Positions 26,106-33,576 of a stretch of 64,000 bases of DNA are shown here, in pieces. The position numbers and the translations under genes are program-made. This DNA is from Allobranchiibius huperziae (GTDB taxonomy: Bacteria > Actinomycetota > Actinomycetes > Actinomycetales > Dermatophilaceae). The first letter of the stretch is position 1, and each line of letters begins with the position of its first letter. The notes below the pieces were generated by a model. The model made no database searches, was not told the origin of the DNA, and was given only the letters and a program-made list of their open reading frames with translations. The stretch spans positions 1,938,929 through 2,002,928 of the forward strand of contig NZ_JACCFW010000001.1 in NCBI RefSeq assembly GCF_013410455.1. The letters run 5' to 3'.

Positions 26106-26995
26106 CGTCGTGGGGAGTCTTGGACCTAGGTCAAGCGCTCGAGGATTGCCGTCCCGAGGCTCGAGTGGCGCTGACCGTACAGATGGCAGAGCTCGCCGAA
26201 GACCGTGGAATGACGCGGTACTGGGTGGCAGAGCACCACAACACGCAAGTTGGTCTCGCGGCGCCTGAGGTCGTCCTCGCCGTGATTGCCGCCCAGACAA
26301 CATCGATCGCGGTGGGGTCAGGAGGCGTCCTTCTGCAGTACTACAGCCCGTTGAAGATCGCGGAGGTGTACCTCACCCTTGCCGCCTCGTTCCCGGGTCG
26401 CGTCGAACTAGGTGTGTGCCGCGGCCCGGGCGTCGCGGACGACGCCGTGCGTCTGGAGCTGGTTTCGGGCCACGACACGGAACTCGCGGCCGATGTCTAT
26501 GACACGAAGGTCGCCGATCTCGTCAGATTCCTCGATCCGTCAGAAGATCTCGGACCTCTTGAGCCCGCACCCCGGGGCGTCTCGGCTCCGCCACTGTGGG
26601 TGCTGGGATCCAGCTCGTCGAGCATTGCCCAGGCGATCAGGCACCGCTCTCGGTACGGCTACATGTGCTTCTTCCCGGGGAGCGATGAGATCGGTCCACC
26701 GCTCATCGAGGAGTACCTGGCCGGGCTCGGAACCGACCCCGCCGACGGCCCGATCATCACCGTGTCCGTGATCTGCGGGCGCACTGAGGACGATGCGCAG
26801 GCGATGCACTCCCGGCTACGCAGCGCGGGCTACATGGTGATCAATGTGGTGGGCGACCCCGGCCAGTGCGTCGCAGCGATTGAAGCCCTCTGCGAGAGAT
26901 ACCACGCGCGATCGGTCCTCGTCGCGTTGGTGGCGCAATCCGGTGCTGAACAGCTGGAGCAGCTACGACGTCTGGCCGGGGCCGTTCGCCATTGA
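26102..26995 (+). CDS. Luciferase-like (LLM class) flavin/F420 oxidoreductase
   Basis: 297 aa, GTG start overlapping the LanC-fusion stop (GTGA), so translationally coupled. YWVAEHHN near residue 41 and the block VGSGGVLLQYYSPLKIAEVY mark LLM group 1 proteins (TIGR03558-like). Such TIM-barrel enzymes use FMNH2 or F420H2. In lanthipeptide clusters, LLM-type reductases convert dehydroalanine or dehydrobutyrine to D-amino acids, and others hydroxylate or oxidise the peptide. Either role is possible; the coupling to the cyclase makes precursor modification likely. Its stop lies only 21 nt from the stop of the convergent lanA2 gene. Confidence 0.8.
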   Translation: MTSWGVLDLGQALEDCRPEARVALTVQMAELAEDRGMTRYWVAEHHNTQVGLAAPEVVLAVIAAQTTSIAVGSGGVLLQYYSPLKIAEVYLTLAASFPGRVELGVCRGPGVADDAVRLELVSGHDTELAADVYDTKVADLVRFLDPSEDLGPLEPAPRGVSAPPLWVLGSSSSSIAQAIRHRSRYGYMCFFPGSDEIGPPLIEEYLAGLGTDPADGPIITVSVICGRTEDDAQAMHSRLRSAGYMVINVVGDPGQCVAAIEALCERYHARSVLVALVAQSGAEQLEQLRRLAGAVRH

Positions 26996-27016
26996 TCGGT
27001 TTGCGGTCGTGCCCGC

Positions 27017-27184
27017 CTATTCCATGACCGTCGCCACGCACGAGGGGTTCAAGCAGGTGTAGGGCGGGCAGGTTGCCTGACACCTCATGTGCGGGTTGGC
27101 CTTCTCGGCGGGGGCCTGAAGGTCCTCGACGACATCGTCGCGATCTGGTTGTTCAGAGCGCTCGGGGTGCTCGGAGTCTGCCAT
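27017..27184 (-). CDS. lanA2: Lanthipeptide precursor 2
   Basis: 55 aa, too short for routine calling. ATG 27184 follows AGGAG. The leader is acidic with the block VEDLQAPAEK (19-28), shared with precursor 1. The core is MRCQATCPPYTCLNPSCV plus ATVME. It has Cys35, 39, 44 and 49, each except the first directly preceded by Thr or Ser (T38-C39, T43-C44, S48-C49), and a last Thr52. Cys35, Cys39, Cys44, Thr38 and the residue-43 Thr/Ser match precursor 1 in absolute position. It lies 9 nt downstream of lanA1. Dehydration of Ser/Thr by LanB and ring closure by the LanC fusion are inferred from context. Confidence 0.8.
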   Translation of the reverse strand: MADSEHPERSEQPDRDDVVEDLQAPAEKANPHMRCQATCPPYTCLNPSCVATVME

Positions 27185-27193
27185 GTCATCTCC

Positions 27194-27346
27194 TCAACGA
27201 ATGACTGTCTTCTTGCAGGACTCGCCTACACAGGTGGGCTCACAGGTCGCGTCCGGGGAAACTCTTCTCCGCTCGGCCGGCGCCTCGAGATTCTCGACTT
27301 TCTCGTCGTCATCGCTCGGGGTCGTCTTATCGGTGGGATCGCTCAT
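27194..27346 (-). CDS. lanA1: Lanthipeptide precursor 1
   Basis: 50 aa from ATG 27346, with GGAGG five bases upstream; an in-frame extension to 27430 has no ribosome site. The acidic leader (MSDPTDKTTPSDDDEK) carries VENLEAPAER (17-26), nearly identical to the precursor 2 block. The core PDATCEPTCVGESCKKTVIR has three Thr/Ser-Cys pairs (T34-C35, T38-C39, S43-C44) and a lone Thr47. The gene is 87 nt downstream of lanB behind a hairpin. Conserved leader plus variable Thr/Ser/Cys core next to LanB is the signature of class I lanthipeptides. The leader lacks the FNLD/FxLD box. Confidence 0.82.
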   Translation of the reverse strand: MSDPTDKTTPSDDDEKVENLEAPAERRRVSPDATCEPTCVGESCKKTVIR

Positions 27347-27390
27347 GTCGCCTCCATAGAGCTGACACGGTGTGGTGGATGGATGTGTGG

Positions 27391-27407
27391 CACGAAATCG
27401 TTTCGTG
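27391..27407. promoter_or_regulatory. Hairpin between lanB and lanA1
   Basis: CACGAAA-TCG-TTTCGTG is a perfect 7-bp inverted repeat with a 3-nt loop in the 87-nt gap between the dehydratase and precursor genes. It could attenuate or process the transcript so that precursors are made in excess, or be a regulator site. It is not followed by a T tract. Confidence 0.45.
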
Positions 27408-27433
27408 ATCGTAAACCTGCGTGCATCCACGCG

Positions 27434-30400
27434 TCAGGAGATCCCCAGGATTTTGCTACCCCCGCGAGCCAATCTTTCCCTACTGATGCGAGCCACGATG
27501 TCGTGCACTCGAGCTTCATCTGCGCCGCCCCCATCACGCAGCAATCTGTTGAGCGCCATGTGCGCCAACGACTGGACGATGGCGAGATAGGGCTGAGAAA
27601 GGCGCCCCCTGGCGTCCTCACCACGAAGGTCCGCCAGGACAGGCGCCTGAACCGCCGAACGGTCGGCGAGGATGACCTGCACCCCTGGGTGGATGAGCTG
27701 CCCGTCGCCAGACGCGATGTCTGTGATCCTGTCGCGGACGGAACGAAATTCCGTGCCCAGGCGACGCGTTCCGGCGGGAGTGAGTCTGCGTACAAAGGCG
27801 TCCCGCAGCTGACGTGCGCACTCATCGAGCTGGTCGGGGTTGAGTCCTGCGTCGGAGTACAGCGCCATCACACTGGCGACGGCCAGGTCCAACCGCGTTT
27901 GCGACCTGACAGCACCAACCTGCAGGAGTGCGAGGAACGCGTCCGAGTCGGCTTCGGCGATGCGCTCCATCGCGCTGACTCCGGCCGCTCCCCCATATCG
28001 CTCGACCTCTCGTTCGTACGTGTCGAAGCTCATCGTGTGAAGGTCCCCGGCCGCGACGGCCTGCGTCACGGCGTCATGCAGGCGCGGCATCGCGACCCGT
28101 GTCAGGGCGTCCGGATCGCCGTTAAGGCGGAGGCGCACATGGCGATCGGGATCGGCGTAGCGGATGAAGAACCACTGTTGCACCACGTTCTCGTCCCGAA
28201 GTGAGGCAATCAACGGGGCGAGCCGCTCGGTCAGTACCCGGTCGGCGGCAGATGCCGGCCCGTACAGCTTCCCGAAGAGCCACGACGAGCCGGGCAGGAA
28301 TGTCCGGTCCACATCTTCCGCGGCGCGAACGTCCGGGGGCCCACTCGCCACGAGCGCTGGTCCGGGCAGGTTCGTCGAACTGAACGCCACGACGAGTTCA
28401 TGGGCGTACCGGCCGTCCGGGCCGCATACGGCACTCGCACCGGGCGCCACCGTCTCAGCGAGCCGCACGATTGCAGTACCGGTGGCCGTCGTGGGGGCGG
28501 CGGCCTCTGCACGGCGGCACTCGGTGAGGACGGCACCGACCATCAGAATGTTCTCCAGATCGACGAGCATGGGACCTTTGGAGAGCTCGAGCTGCACCCA
28601 CCGTGGTAGGCCGAGTCCCTCACGCCAACACCTGACGGCATTCAGCAGATCGGCGCTCTTTTCGAGCGCGACCAAGTCTCGTGTCGGCACCATCCATCGA
28701 CGCCCGACGAGCACGACTCGACCGCGCCGAAGCCTCGGCAGGAACGGCGCGTCCACGAGGTCTCCCCATGACCACCCGCGCGAATGCGACTCGCCCTCGG
28801 CGAGGAGTGCGAGGAATCGGGCCGCCGGCACTGTCAACCACTGCAGGTTCATCGCCGAGGCCATGCGAGGCCGGACTCGGCGGTTGTGCCGACGTGACCA
28901 CAACACGACCTCGCCATCTGCGACCGTCACGAGCAGGTCCGCGGGTGACAGGACACCGGGATCTCTCGGGTTCGATGCGCCACCCATGTCGATCTGGAGG
29001 TCCCTGAGAGCCGGACGGTGGGTGACGTTCAGACCCCAGTCGACGTCGGGACACACTGCGATCTCGGCGAGCAGGTCATTGGGCCAGACCTGGGCCTCTC
29101 GGGCGAAGTGCCGGCGGACCGCGTGCGACAACTCGTCGTCGCCGTGGCAGAACCGACCCACGAGACGGCCGCCGCCGGGTGCGCTGATCGACGGCGTCCA
29201 GATCTGGTAATCGCCACGCTCGATGGCGTCGCCGTTCTCTGCCGCGATCGATGCCACCACGCTGAACGCGCCGTCCAGGCGGGGTGCGGACGGATCGGTC
29301 AGCGCCGCAACGTCGTCCGCGGTCAGCTCGACCTCGCCATCGGGACTTCGTGCACCGCGAACCAGGAGCGACTGAAGCGCTCGCCGCCTGCGGCGGGCGA
29401 CGACATCCTCTTCGGTGGCGGCGCCTTGTTCGTCCTCGAGTCGAAGTCCGTGGTCTGGATCGAGCGCCTCCAGCAACGGGACGGCGCGTGTTCCGAATCG
29501 CCGGGAGAACGCGTCGACGAAGGATGCGAGCGGGTGAGGCGCCCTGCCCGCGACAGTTGTGACCAGTTCCGCCGCTCGCCGCAGCTGGTCGGTCGTCGCC
29601 GACGCAAGCCGGATCGAACCCGGTCGCACCGTGTCGACCTGAATCGTCCGTCGAGGCGGCGGCTCAAGGCCCACTCTTCTCAGAAGATGACGTACCTCTG
29701 TCGCGGCGGCGGCCAGATCGTCCGCGGACTCGATCACGTTGACGACTGCGTCCAGCGCGGCGCGCACGTCGTATGCGCCGAGTTCTTCCAGCAACTGCGA
29801 CGCCTGCTGCGTCGGCTCGGTCCCGATGACCCCCACCGCCGGTGCCGGGATCACCAGCTCTCGGGACAACGCGCGCTGCACGATCGTCGCCGGGTCGGGA
29901 AACCCTTGACCAGCCAGCATCTCCATCGCTCGCTCGACCGTCGGCCATTCTGCTGCTGCGGCCACCGCGGCGTCCACGGATGGTGTCCCCAGCACGGCGA
30001 GCAGCGTTCGGCCGTTCGACGACCCGACATGAGCGGGCACCCTGTACCGATTGCCGATGCGGTAGGCGAGTGGATTCGGCCGGATCCGCAAGGCTTCCGC
30101 AGGAGCCCGGTCCGAGGCCGTCTGTGCCACCACTCGCTGCGTGTGGCCCGGGTCGAGGCGACGGACTGACCGCAGATCCCGGCGGTCGCCAAGCATCAGC
30201 TCGGTAGGACCGTCGAATGTCACGAGCGCATAACTCGCGAGCGACCCGAACGGGGTCGGGCGACCAGCCATGCGCGACAGGTAGCGCACCAGGGATCGCT
30301 CCGCGGCTGCGCCCTTTCGACTGTGCGGGTCGTCGCGCCAGTGTCGCAGTCCCTCACCGATATCGGACGAGCCCGACGCTAGAGCGTTCGCAATCGTGCT

Positions 30401-30550
30401 GTCGGCCAGCAACTTCTCGAGACCGCTGCGCAGGACCGCAACGTCATCCGCCCCCGCGTCGGTCCAGCGGGCGAGGTTGTCGACGGCGAGCAGTGGCGCA
30501 CGGATCACGCCGAAGTCCGCGACCCACCTGCTCCCCGACGACCTGGCCAC
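27434..30550 (-). CDS. lanB: Full-length lantibiotic dehydratase LanB
   Basis: 1038 aa, the size of complete LanB enzymes (about 1000 aa). The N-terminal glutamylation domain opens ADFGVIRAPLLAV and contains RPTPFG (97-102), matching the conserved R-S-T-P-F-G of NisB. The C-terminal elimination domain (SpaB_C) shows FFIRYADPDRHVRLRL (from 794), YEREVERYGG (845-854) and SLAHMALNR (994-1002). Such enzymes transfer glutamate from Glu-tRNA to Ser/Thr and eliminate it to give Dha/Dhb. The GTG start is supported by a TAGGGT box six bases upstream, a leaderless arrangement. It is the first gene of the lanB-lanA1-lanA2 unit. Confidence 0.9.
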   Translation of the reverse strand: MARSSGSRWVADFGVIRAPLLAVDNLARWTDAGADDVAVLRSGLEKLLADSTIANALASGSSDIGEGLRHWRDDPHSRKGAAAERSLVRYLSRMAGRPTPFGSLASYALVTFDGPTELMLGDRRDLRSVRRLDPGHTQRVVAQTASDRAPAEALRIRPNPLAYRIGNRYRVPAHVGSSNGRTLLAVLGTPSVDAAVAAAAEWPTVERAMEMLAGQGFPDPATIVQRALSRELVIPAPAVGVIGTEPTQQASQLLEELGAYDVRAALDAVVNVIESADDLAAAATEVRHLLRRVGLEPPPRRTIQVDTVRPGSIRLASATTDQLRRAAELVTTVAGRAPHPLASFVDAFSRRFGTRAVPLLEALDPDHGLRLEDEQGAATEEDVVARRRRRALQSLLVRGARSPDGEVELTADDVAALTDPSAPRLDGAFSVVASIAAENGDAIERGDYQIWTPSISAPGGGRLVGRFCHGDDELSHAVRRHFAREAQVWPNDLLAEIAVCPDVDWGLNVTHRPALRDLQIDMGGASNPRDPGVLSPADLLVTVADGEVVLWSRRHNRRVRPRMASAMNLQWLTVPAARFLALLAEGESHSRGWSWGDLVDAPFLPRLRRGRVVLVGRRWMVPTRDLVALEKSADLLNAVRCWREGLGLPRWVQLELSKGPMLVDLENILMVGAVLTECRRAEAAAPTTATGTAIVRLAETVAPGASAVCGPDGRYAHELVVAFSSTNLPGPALVASGPPDVRAAEDVDRTFLPGSSWLFGKLYGPASAADRVLTERLAPLIASLRDENVVQQWFFIRYADPDRHVRLRLNGDPDALTRVAMPRLHDAVTQAVAAGDLHTMSFDTYEREVERYGGAAGVSAMERIAEADSDAFLALLQVGAVRSQTRLDLAVASVMALYSDAGLNPDQLDECARQLRDAFVRRLTPAGTRRLGTEFRSVRDRITDIASGDGQLIHPGVQVILADRSAVQAPVLADLRGEDARGRLSQPYLAIVQSLAHMALNRLLRDGGGADEARVHDIVARISRERLARGGSKILGIS

Positions 30551-30556
30551 CGCCCA

Positions 30557-30562
30557 ACCCTA
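30557..30562 (-). promoter_or_regulatory. -10 box of a leaderless transcript (TAGGGT) for lanB
   Basis: On the minus strand TAGGGT, then TGGGCG (6 nt), then the GTG start of lanB. It marks the likely promoter of the lanB-lanA1-lanA2 unit. Confidence 0.5.
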
Positions 30563-30724
30563 GAATCTCGCACTCCGCGAGGGAGACGAATCCCGACGAC
30601 AGGCGCCGAGGAACTGCTCCGTCATAGCGGTCTGGTGTTTGCCTTGATCCCAGTTCATCGCACGAAAACCCAACTGGACGATCGGATCAATCGCATCTTC
30701 GCAGGTCAGAAGCCTGCGATGTGG

Positions 30725-30744
30725 TGGACGTGAAGGGACTCGAA
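30725..30744 (+). repeat. Direct repeat, tRNA-side copy (candidate att site)
   Basis: The 3'-terminal 20 nt of the tRNA-Val gene, repeated at 23607-23626 with one mismatch. Position at the acceptor/T arm is where many tyrosine recombinases cut. Confidence 0.65.
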
Positions 30745-30798
30745 CCCCTGACCTCTCGCGTGTGAGGCGAGCGCTCTAACCAGCTGAGCTACACGTCC
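30725..30798 (-). tRNA. tRNA-Val (anticodon CAC)
   Basis: The complement folds as a full cloverleaf. The acceptor is GGACGTG with CACGTCC, the D arm GCTC-AGCTGGTTA-GAGC, the anticodon stem CTCGC/GCGAG with loop CTCACAC (anticodon CAC, codon GUG), and the T arm AGGGG-TTCGAAC-CCCTT with one G-U pair. The discriminator is A, and CCA is encoded next (30724-30722). Its 3' end faces the lanthipeptide island. Confidence 0.95.
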
Positions 30799-30894
30799 GT
30801 AGACGGCGCAGACGAGCAGGTACGTCGTCCGGGCGCGAGGGAGAGGTTAACCCGGCGCCGTCGTCCACCGCCAATCGGCCCCGACCGACGCAGG

Positions 30895-31341
30895 TCAGAG
30901 TCCGGGAAGCCGGCCGAGCGGGGTCTCGACGAAGTCGGGCAGCCATGTCGGCACGCCCTTCCAGAGCAGGTAACCGTAGAGGCACGCCACCACGATGGCG
31001 GCCACGCCGAGACCCGCCAAGCCGCGTACAGCGGGGTTCTGCCGCCCCAGCCACGCCGTCCAGGCTTTGACCTGCCTCCTGGTCCAGGCGAGCAGCTTTG
31101 CGGCCCAAACGAATTCGGAGGCCCACACGCCGAGGCCGATGAAGATGATGACCCACCCAGGGCCGGGCAGGGGCAGCAGCACGATGCCGAGCGCGATGAT
31201 CGCGAAGCCCAGGATGCCGACGAAGACGCGGTAGATCAGGTGGGTGGTGGCGTTGGCGCGGATCTTGCGCTGCCACTCCCAGCGCGCAGGGGCGGCCGCG
31301 CGCGCCGGGGACTTCTCGTCGTCCTGGGTCGAGGTACTCAT
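30895..31341 (-). CDS. TIGR02611 family (PGPGW) membrane protein
   Basis: 148 aa from ATG 31341. An N-terminal polar region is followed by two close hydrophobic segments separated by the diagnostic LPLPGPGWVIIFIGLGV turn, and a third helix near the end (AAIVVACLYGYLLW). This actinobacterial family has no known function. The gene ends 96 nt before the tRNA-Val 5' end and probably follows pabC in the same transcript (31-nt gap). Confidence 0.85.
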   Translation of the reverse strand: MSTSTQDDEKSPARAAAPARWEWQRKIRANATTHLIYRVFVGILGFAIIALGIVLLPLPGPGWVIIFIGLGVWASEFVWAAKLLAWTRRQVKAWTAWLGRQNPAVRGLAGLGVAAIVVACLYGYLLWKGVPTWLPDFVETPLGRLPGL

Positions 31342-31372
31342 GACGCGCCGTCGACGGGCTGAACGGCGTACC

Positions 31373-32209
31373 TCACGGTGCGGGGTCGTTGTCGAGGGCG
31401 GCGGCATCGGCGAAGACCCGAGCGGCCCGGGCGGTGACCGGACCGGGCGTGAGCGTTCGCGAGCCCACCGCATGCACGCCCTGCACCTCACGCAGCGAGG
31501 AGGTCAGGAAGATCTCCTCGGCCCGGTCCAGCACGTCGAGGGGCAGGGTGGCCTCACGGATCGGCAGTCCGGCCGCCTTGCACCACCGCAGGACGAGCGC
31601 CCGCGCGATGCCCGCCAGCGGACCGGCCGACAGCGGCGGGGTGAGGATCTCGCCGTCGACCACGATGAAGATGTTGGAGCCGGTGCCCTCGCACAGCTCA
31701 TCGCGGGTGTTGGCGAAGATGCCCTCGTCCGCCCCGCGCTCCTTGGCGTACGCGAGCGCGACGACGTTCTCGGCGTACGACGTGGTCTTCAGTCCGGCGA
31801 GCGCGCCGCGTTCGTTGCGCACCCAGGGCACGACCTCGACCTTCGAGGAGACCGGCGGCGGGTCGGCGGGGCCGGCGGTCACGATGTAGGTCAGCGCCGA
31901 GTCCAGGCGCCCCGAGCCGAGCGGCCCTGCTCCCCCGGTGACCATGTAGCGCACCCGACCGAGCGGCATCGGCTCGCGCAGCACCGCATCTATGCCCTCG
32001 TCGACGCGGTCGCGGTCCGCTCGCGGCAGCCCCAGCCCGGCCAGCGTGCGGTCGAAGCGGGTGTGGTGCATGGTGCGCGCGAACACCTGCCCGTCGATCA
32101 CCTTGCAGGTCTCGAAGCCGCCGTCGCCGACGGTCACCCCGTGGTCCAACGCGTTCAGGCTGGGCTTGTCGTCGACCCGCTCGCCGTCGACCCACACACG
32201 GATGCTCAT
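31373..32209 (-). CDS. pabC: Aminodeoxychorismate lyase (class IV PLP enzyme)
   Basis: 278 aa. Fold-type IV features: DHGVTVGDGGFET near residue 22, LKTTSYAENVVA carrying the PLP lysine, and EGTGSNIFIV phosphate-binding region. Its ATG overlaps the pabB stop (ATGA). Adjacent pabB makes 4-amino-4-deoxychorismate lyase, which yields 4-aminobenzoate and pyruvate for folate, the best call; branched-chain or D-amino acid aminotransferase is the alternative in this family. Confidence 0.82.
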   Translation of the reverse strand: MSIRVWVDGERVDDKPSLNALDHGVTVGDGGFETCKVIDGQVFARTMHHTRFDRTLAGLGLPRADRDRVDEGIDAVLREPMPLGRVRYMVTGGAGPLGSGRLDSALTYIVTAGPADPPPVSSKVEVVPWVRNERGALAGLKTTSYAENVVALAYAKERGADEGIFANTRDELCEGTGSNIFIVVDGEILTPPLSAGPLAGIARALVLRWCKAAGLPIREATLPLDVLDRAEEIFLTSSLREVQGVHAVGSRTLTPGPVTARAARVFADAAALDNDPAP

Positions 32210-33255
32210 TCCGACCTCGCGATCACCGATTCCGCGAGCGCCAGTAGGCGCCGCGCCTTGAGAGCAGTTTCCCACCACTCCCCCGCCGGGTCCGATCCCC
32301 AGGTGATGCCGGCGCCGGTCCCGTACCGCAGCCAACGAGTGCCGCCGCGGTCGTGTTCCAACCAGAACGTGCGGATCCCGACGGCGAGCGACGCCGTGCC
32401 CCGGTCGTTGTCGACGTACCCGATCGCGCCGCAGTACGGGCCCCGCTCCACCGGCTCGAGATCCCGAATGGCGGTCAGGGCGCTGGACTTCGGAGCACCT
32501 GAGACCGAGCCGGGCGGGAACGTCGCACCCAGGATGTCGGCCCACTGCGCCCCCTGGTCCAACTGCCCCGACACCGTGGACTCCAGGTGCACCAGCCCGG
32601 GGTTGTACTGCGGGGCGAGCAACGCGTCGACCGCGACGGTGCCCGGGCGGCATACGGCGGACAGGTCGTTGCGCACCAGGTCGGTGATCATCACGTTCTC
32701 GGTGCGGTCCTTGGGGAGCAGCTCTTCGACCGTCGGTGCGGTGCCTTTGATCGGGGCAGACCACACCCGGTCCCCGCTGCGACGCAGGTAGAGCTCCGGT
32801 GAGGCGCAGACGACCTCGAGCCGGGCGTGGGGGGTGTCGATGTACCCGTGTCGGGGCGCCGGATTTGCCTGTCGCACCAAGCGATTCAGCTCAGCCATCG
32901 AGAAGCCGCCCGGCACCGCGCGACTGAGCACCCGGCAGAGATTCACCTGGTAGACCTCTCCGGCCGCGATGCGGTCGCGGATCGCGCGCACGCCCCGTTC
33001 GTACGCCGATCGGTCCAACGAGGACGACCATGCGGACAGGTCGGGGTCCGCCACCAGGGGCTCGACCACACCGGCGGCGTCGGGGTGCTCCAGATACTCC
33101 ACCGATCGCATCCGGACCGCTGTCAGCTCGCGCTCGAAGGTATCGACGACCACCCAGAAGCCCGGCTCGTCGAGTGCCACGAGGTCATGCCGCACCTCCA
33201 CGACCCCGGTGGCCGTTACACCGGCGAACTGCGCCCGCCCGTCCTCGTCATCCAT
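32206..33255 (-). CDS. pabB: Aminodeoxychorismate synthase component I
   Basis: 349 aa from ATG 33255. The chorismate-binding domain is complete: SAPIKGTAPT, DRTENVMITDLVRNDLS, FPPGSVSGAPK and CGAIGYVD, with YGTGAGITWGSDP at the end. The N-terminal part is short, giving a compact enzyme. PIKGT with its Lys is the PabB signature, distinguishing it from anthranilate synthase (PIAGT). It acts with a glutaminase (PabA, not in this window) and the adjacent lyase. Confidence 0.88.
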   Translation of the reverse strand: MDDEDGRAQFAGVTATGVVEVRHDLVALDEPGFWVVVDTFERELTAVRMRSVEYLEHPDAAGVVEPLVADPDLSAWSSSLDRSAYERGVRAIRDRIAAGEVYQVNLCRVLSRAVPGGFSMAELNRLVRQANPAPRHGYIDTPHARLEVVCASPELYLRRSGDRVWSAPIKGTAPTVEELLPKDRTENVMITDLVRNDLSAVCRPGTVAVDALLAPQYNPGLVHLESTVSGQLDQGAQWADILGATFPPGSVSGAPKSSALTAIRDLEPVERGPYCGAIGYVDNDRGTASLAVGIRTFWLEHDRGGTRWLRYGTGAGITWGSDPAGEWWETALKARRLLALAESVIARSE

Positions 33256-33576
33256 CGCGGCCCAAGTATGCCGACCACGCGACAGTCCCCCCGCTCCGCG
33301 TGGTCCACCCGTGGCCCGACGCGAGGACCCACCCGGATCGGTACGACACGGTCGGGCGCGGACTCGTCGGCAGTCGCATTCGGTCGTCGGAGGCGTAGCG
33401 TGCAGAACGCCCCGCAGGCGGTCACCGACCGCCCGCAACCGCCCCTTTGTCGGTGCGGAACGAAGCCCTCGGCCCAGACGGGTCGGGGGCTTCGCCGCCT
33501 AGCACTGCTGCCATCGCGTCGACCTGCACAGCCCTGATCAGGGAATCGACCGCGGCCGACCTTGGTTGCCGATGAC

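Larger units (their letters stand above)
23607..30744. mobile_element. Putative tRNA-Val-associated genomic island carrying a lanthipeptide locus
   Basis: The 7.1-kb segment is bounded by a complete tRNA-Val gene, whose 3' end points into it, and by a direct repeat of that 3' end. It carries only lanthipeptide genes. The G+C of the interior appears lower: 37 of 60 bases at 24241-24300 against 46 of 60 at 36241-36300, as an illustration only. This is the standard geometry of integration into a tRNA 3' end. No integrase is visible, so the element would be immobile or mobilised in trans. Confidence 0.55.
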
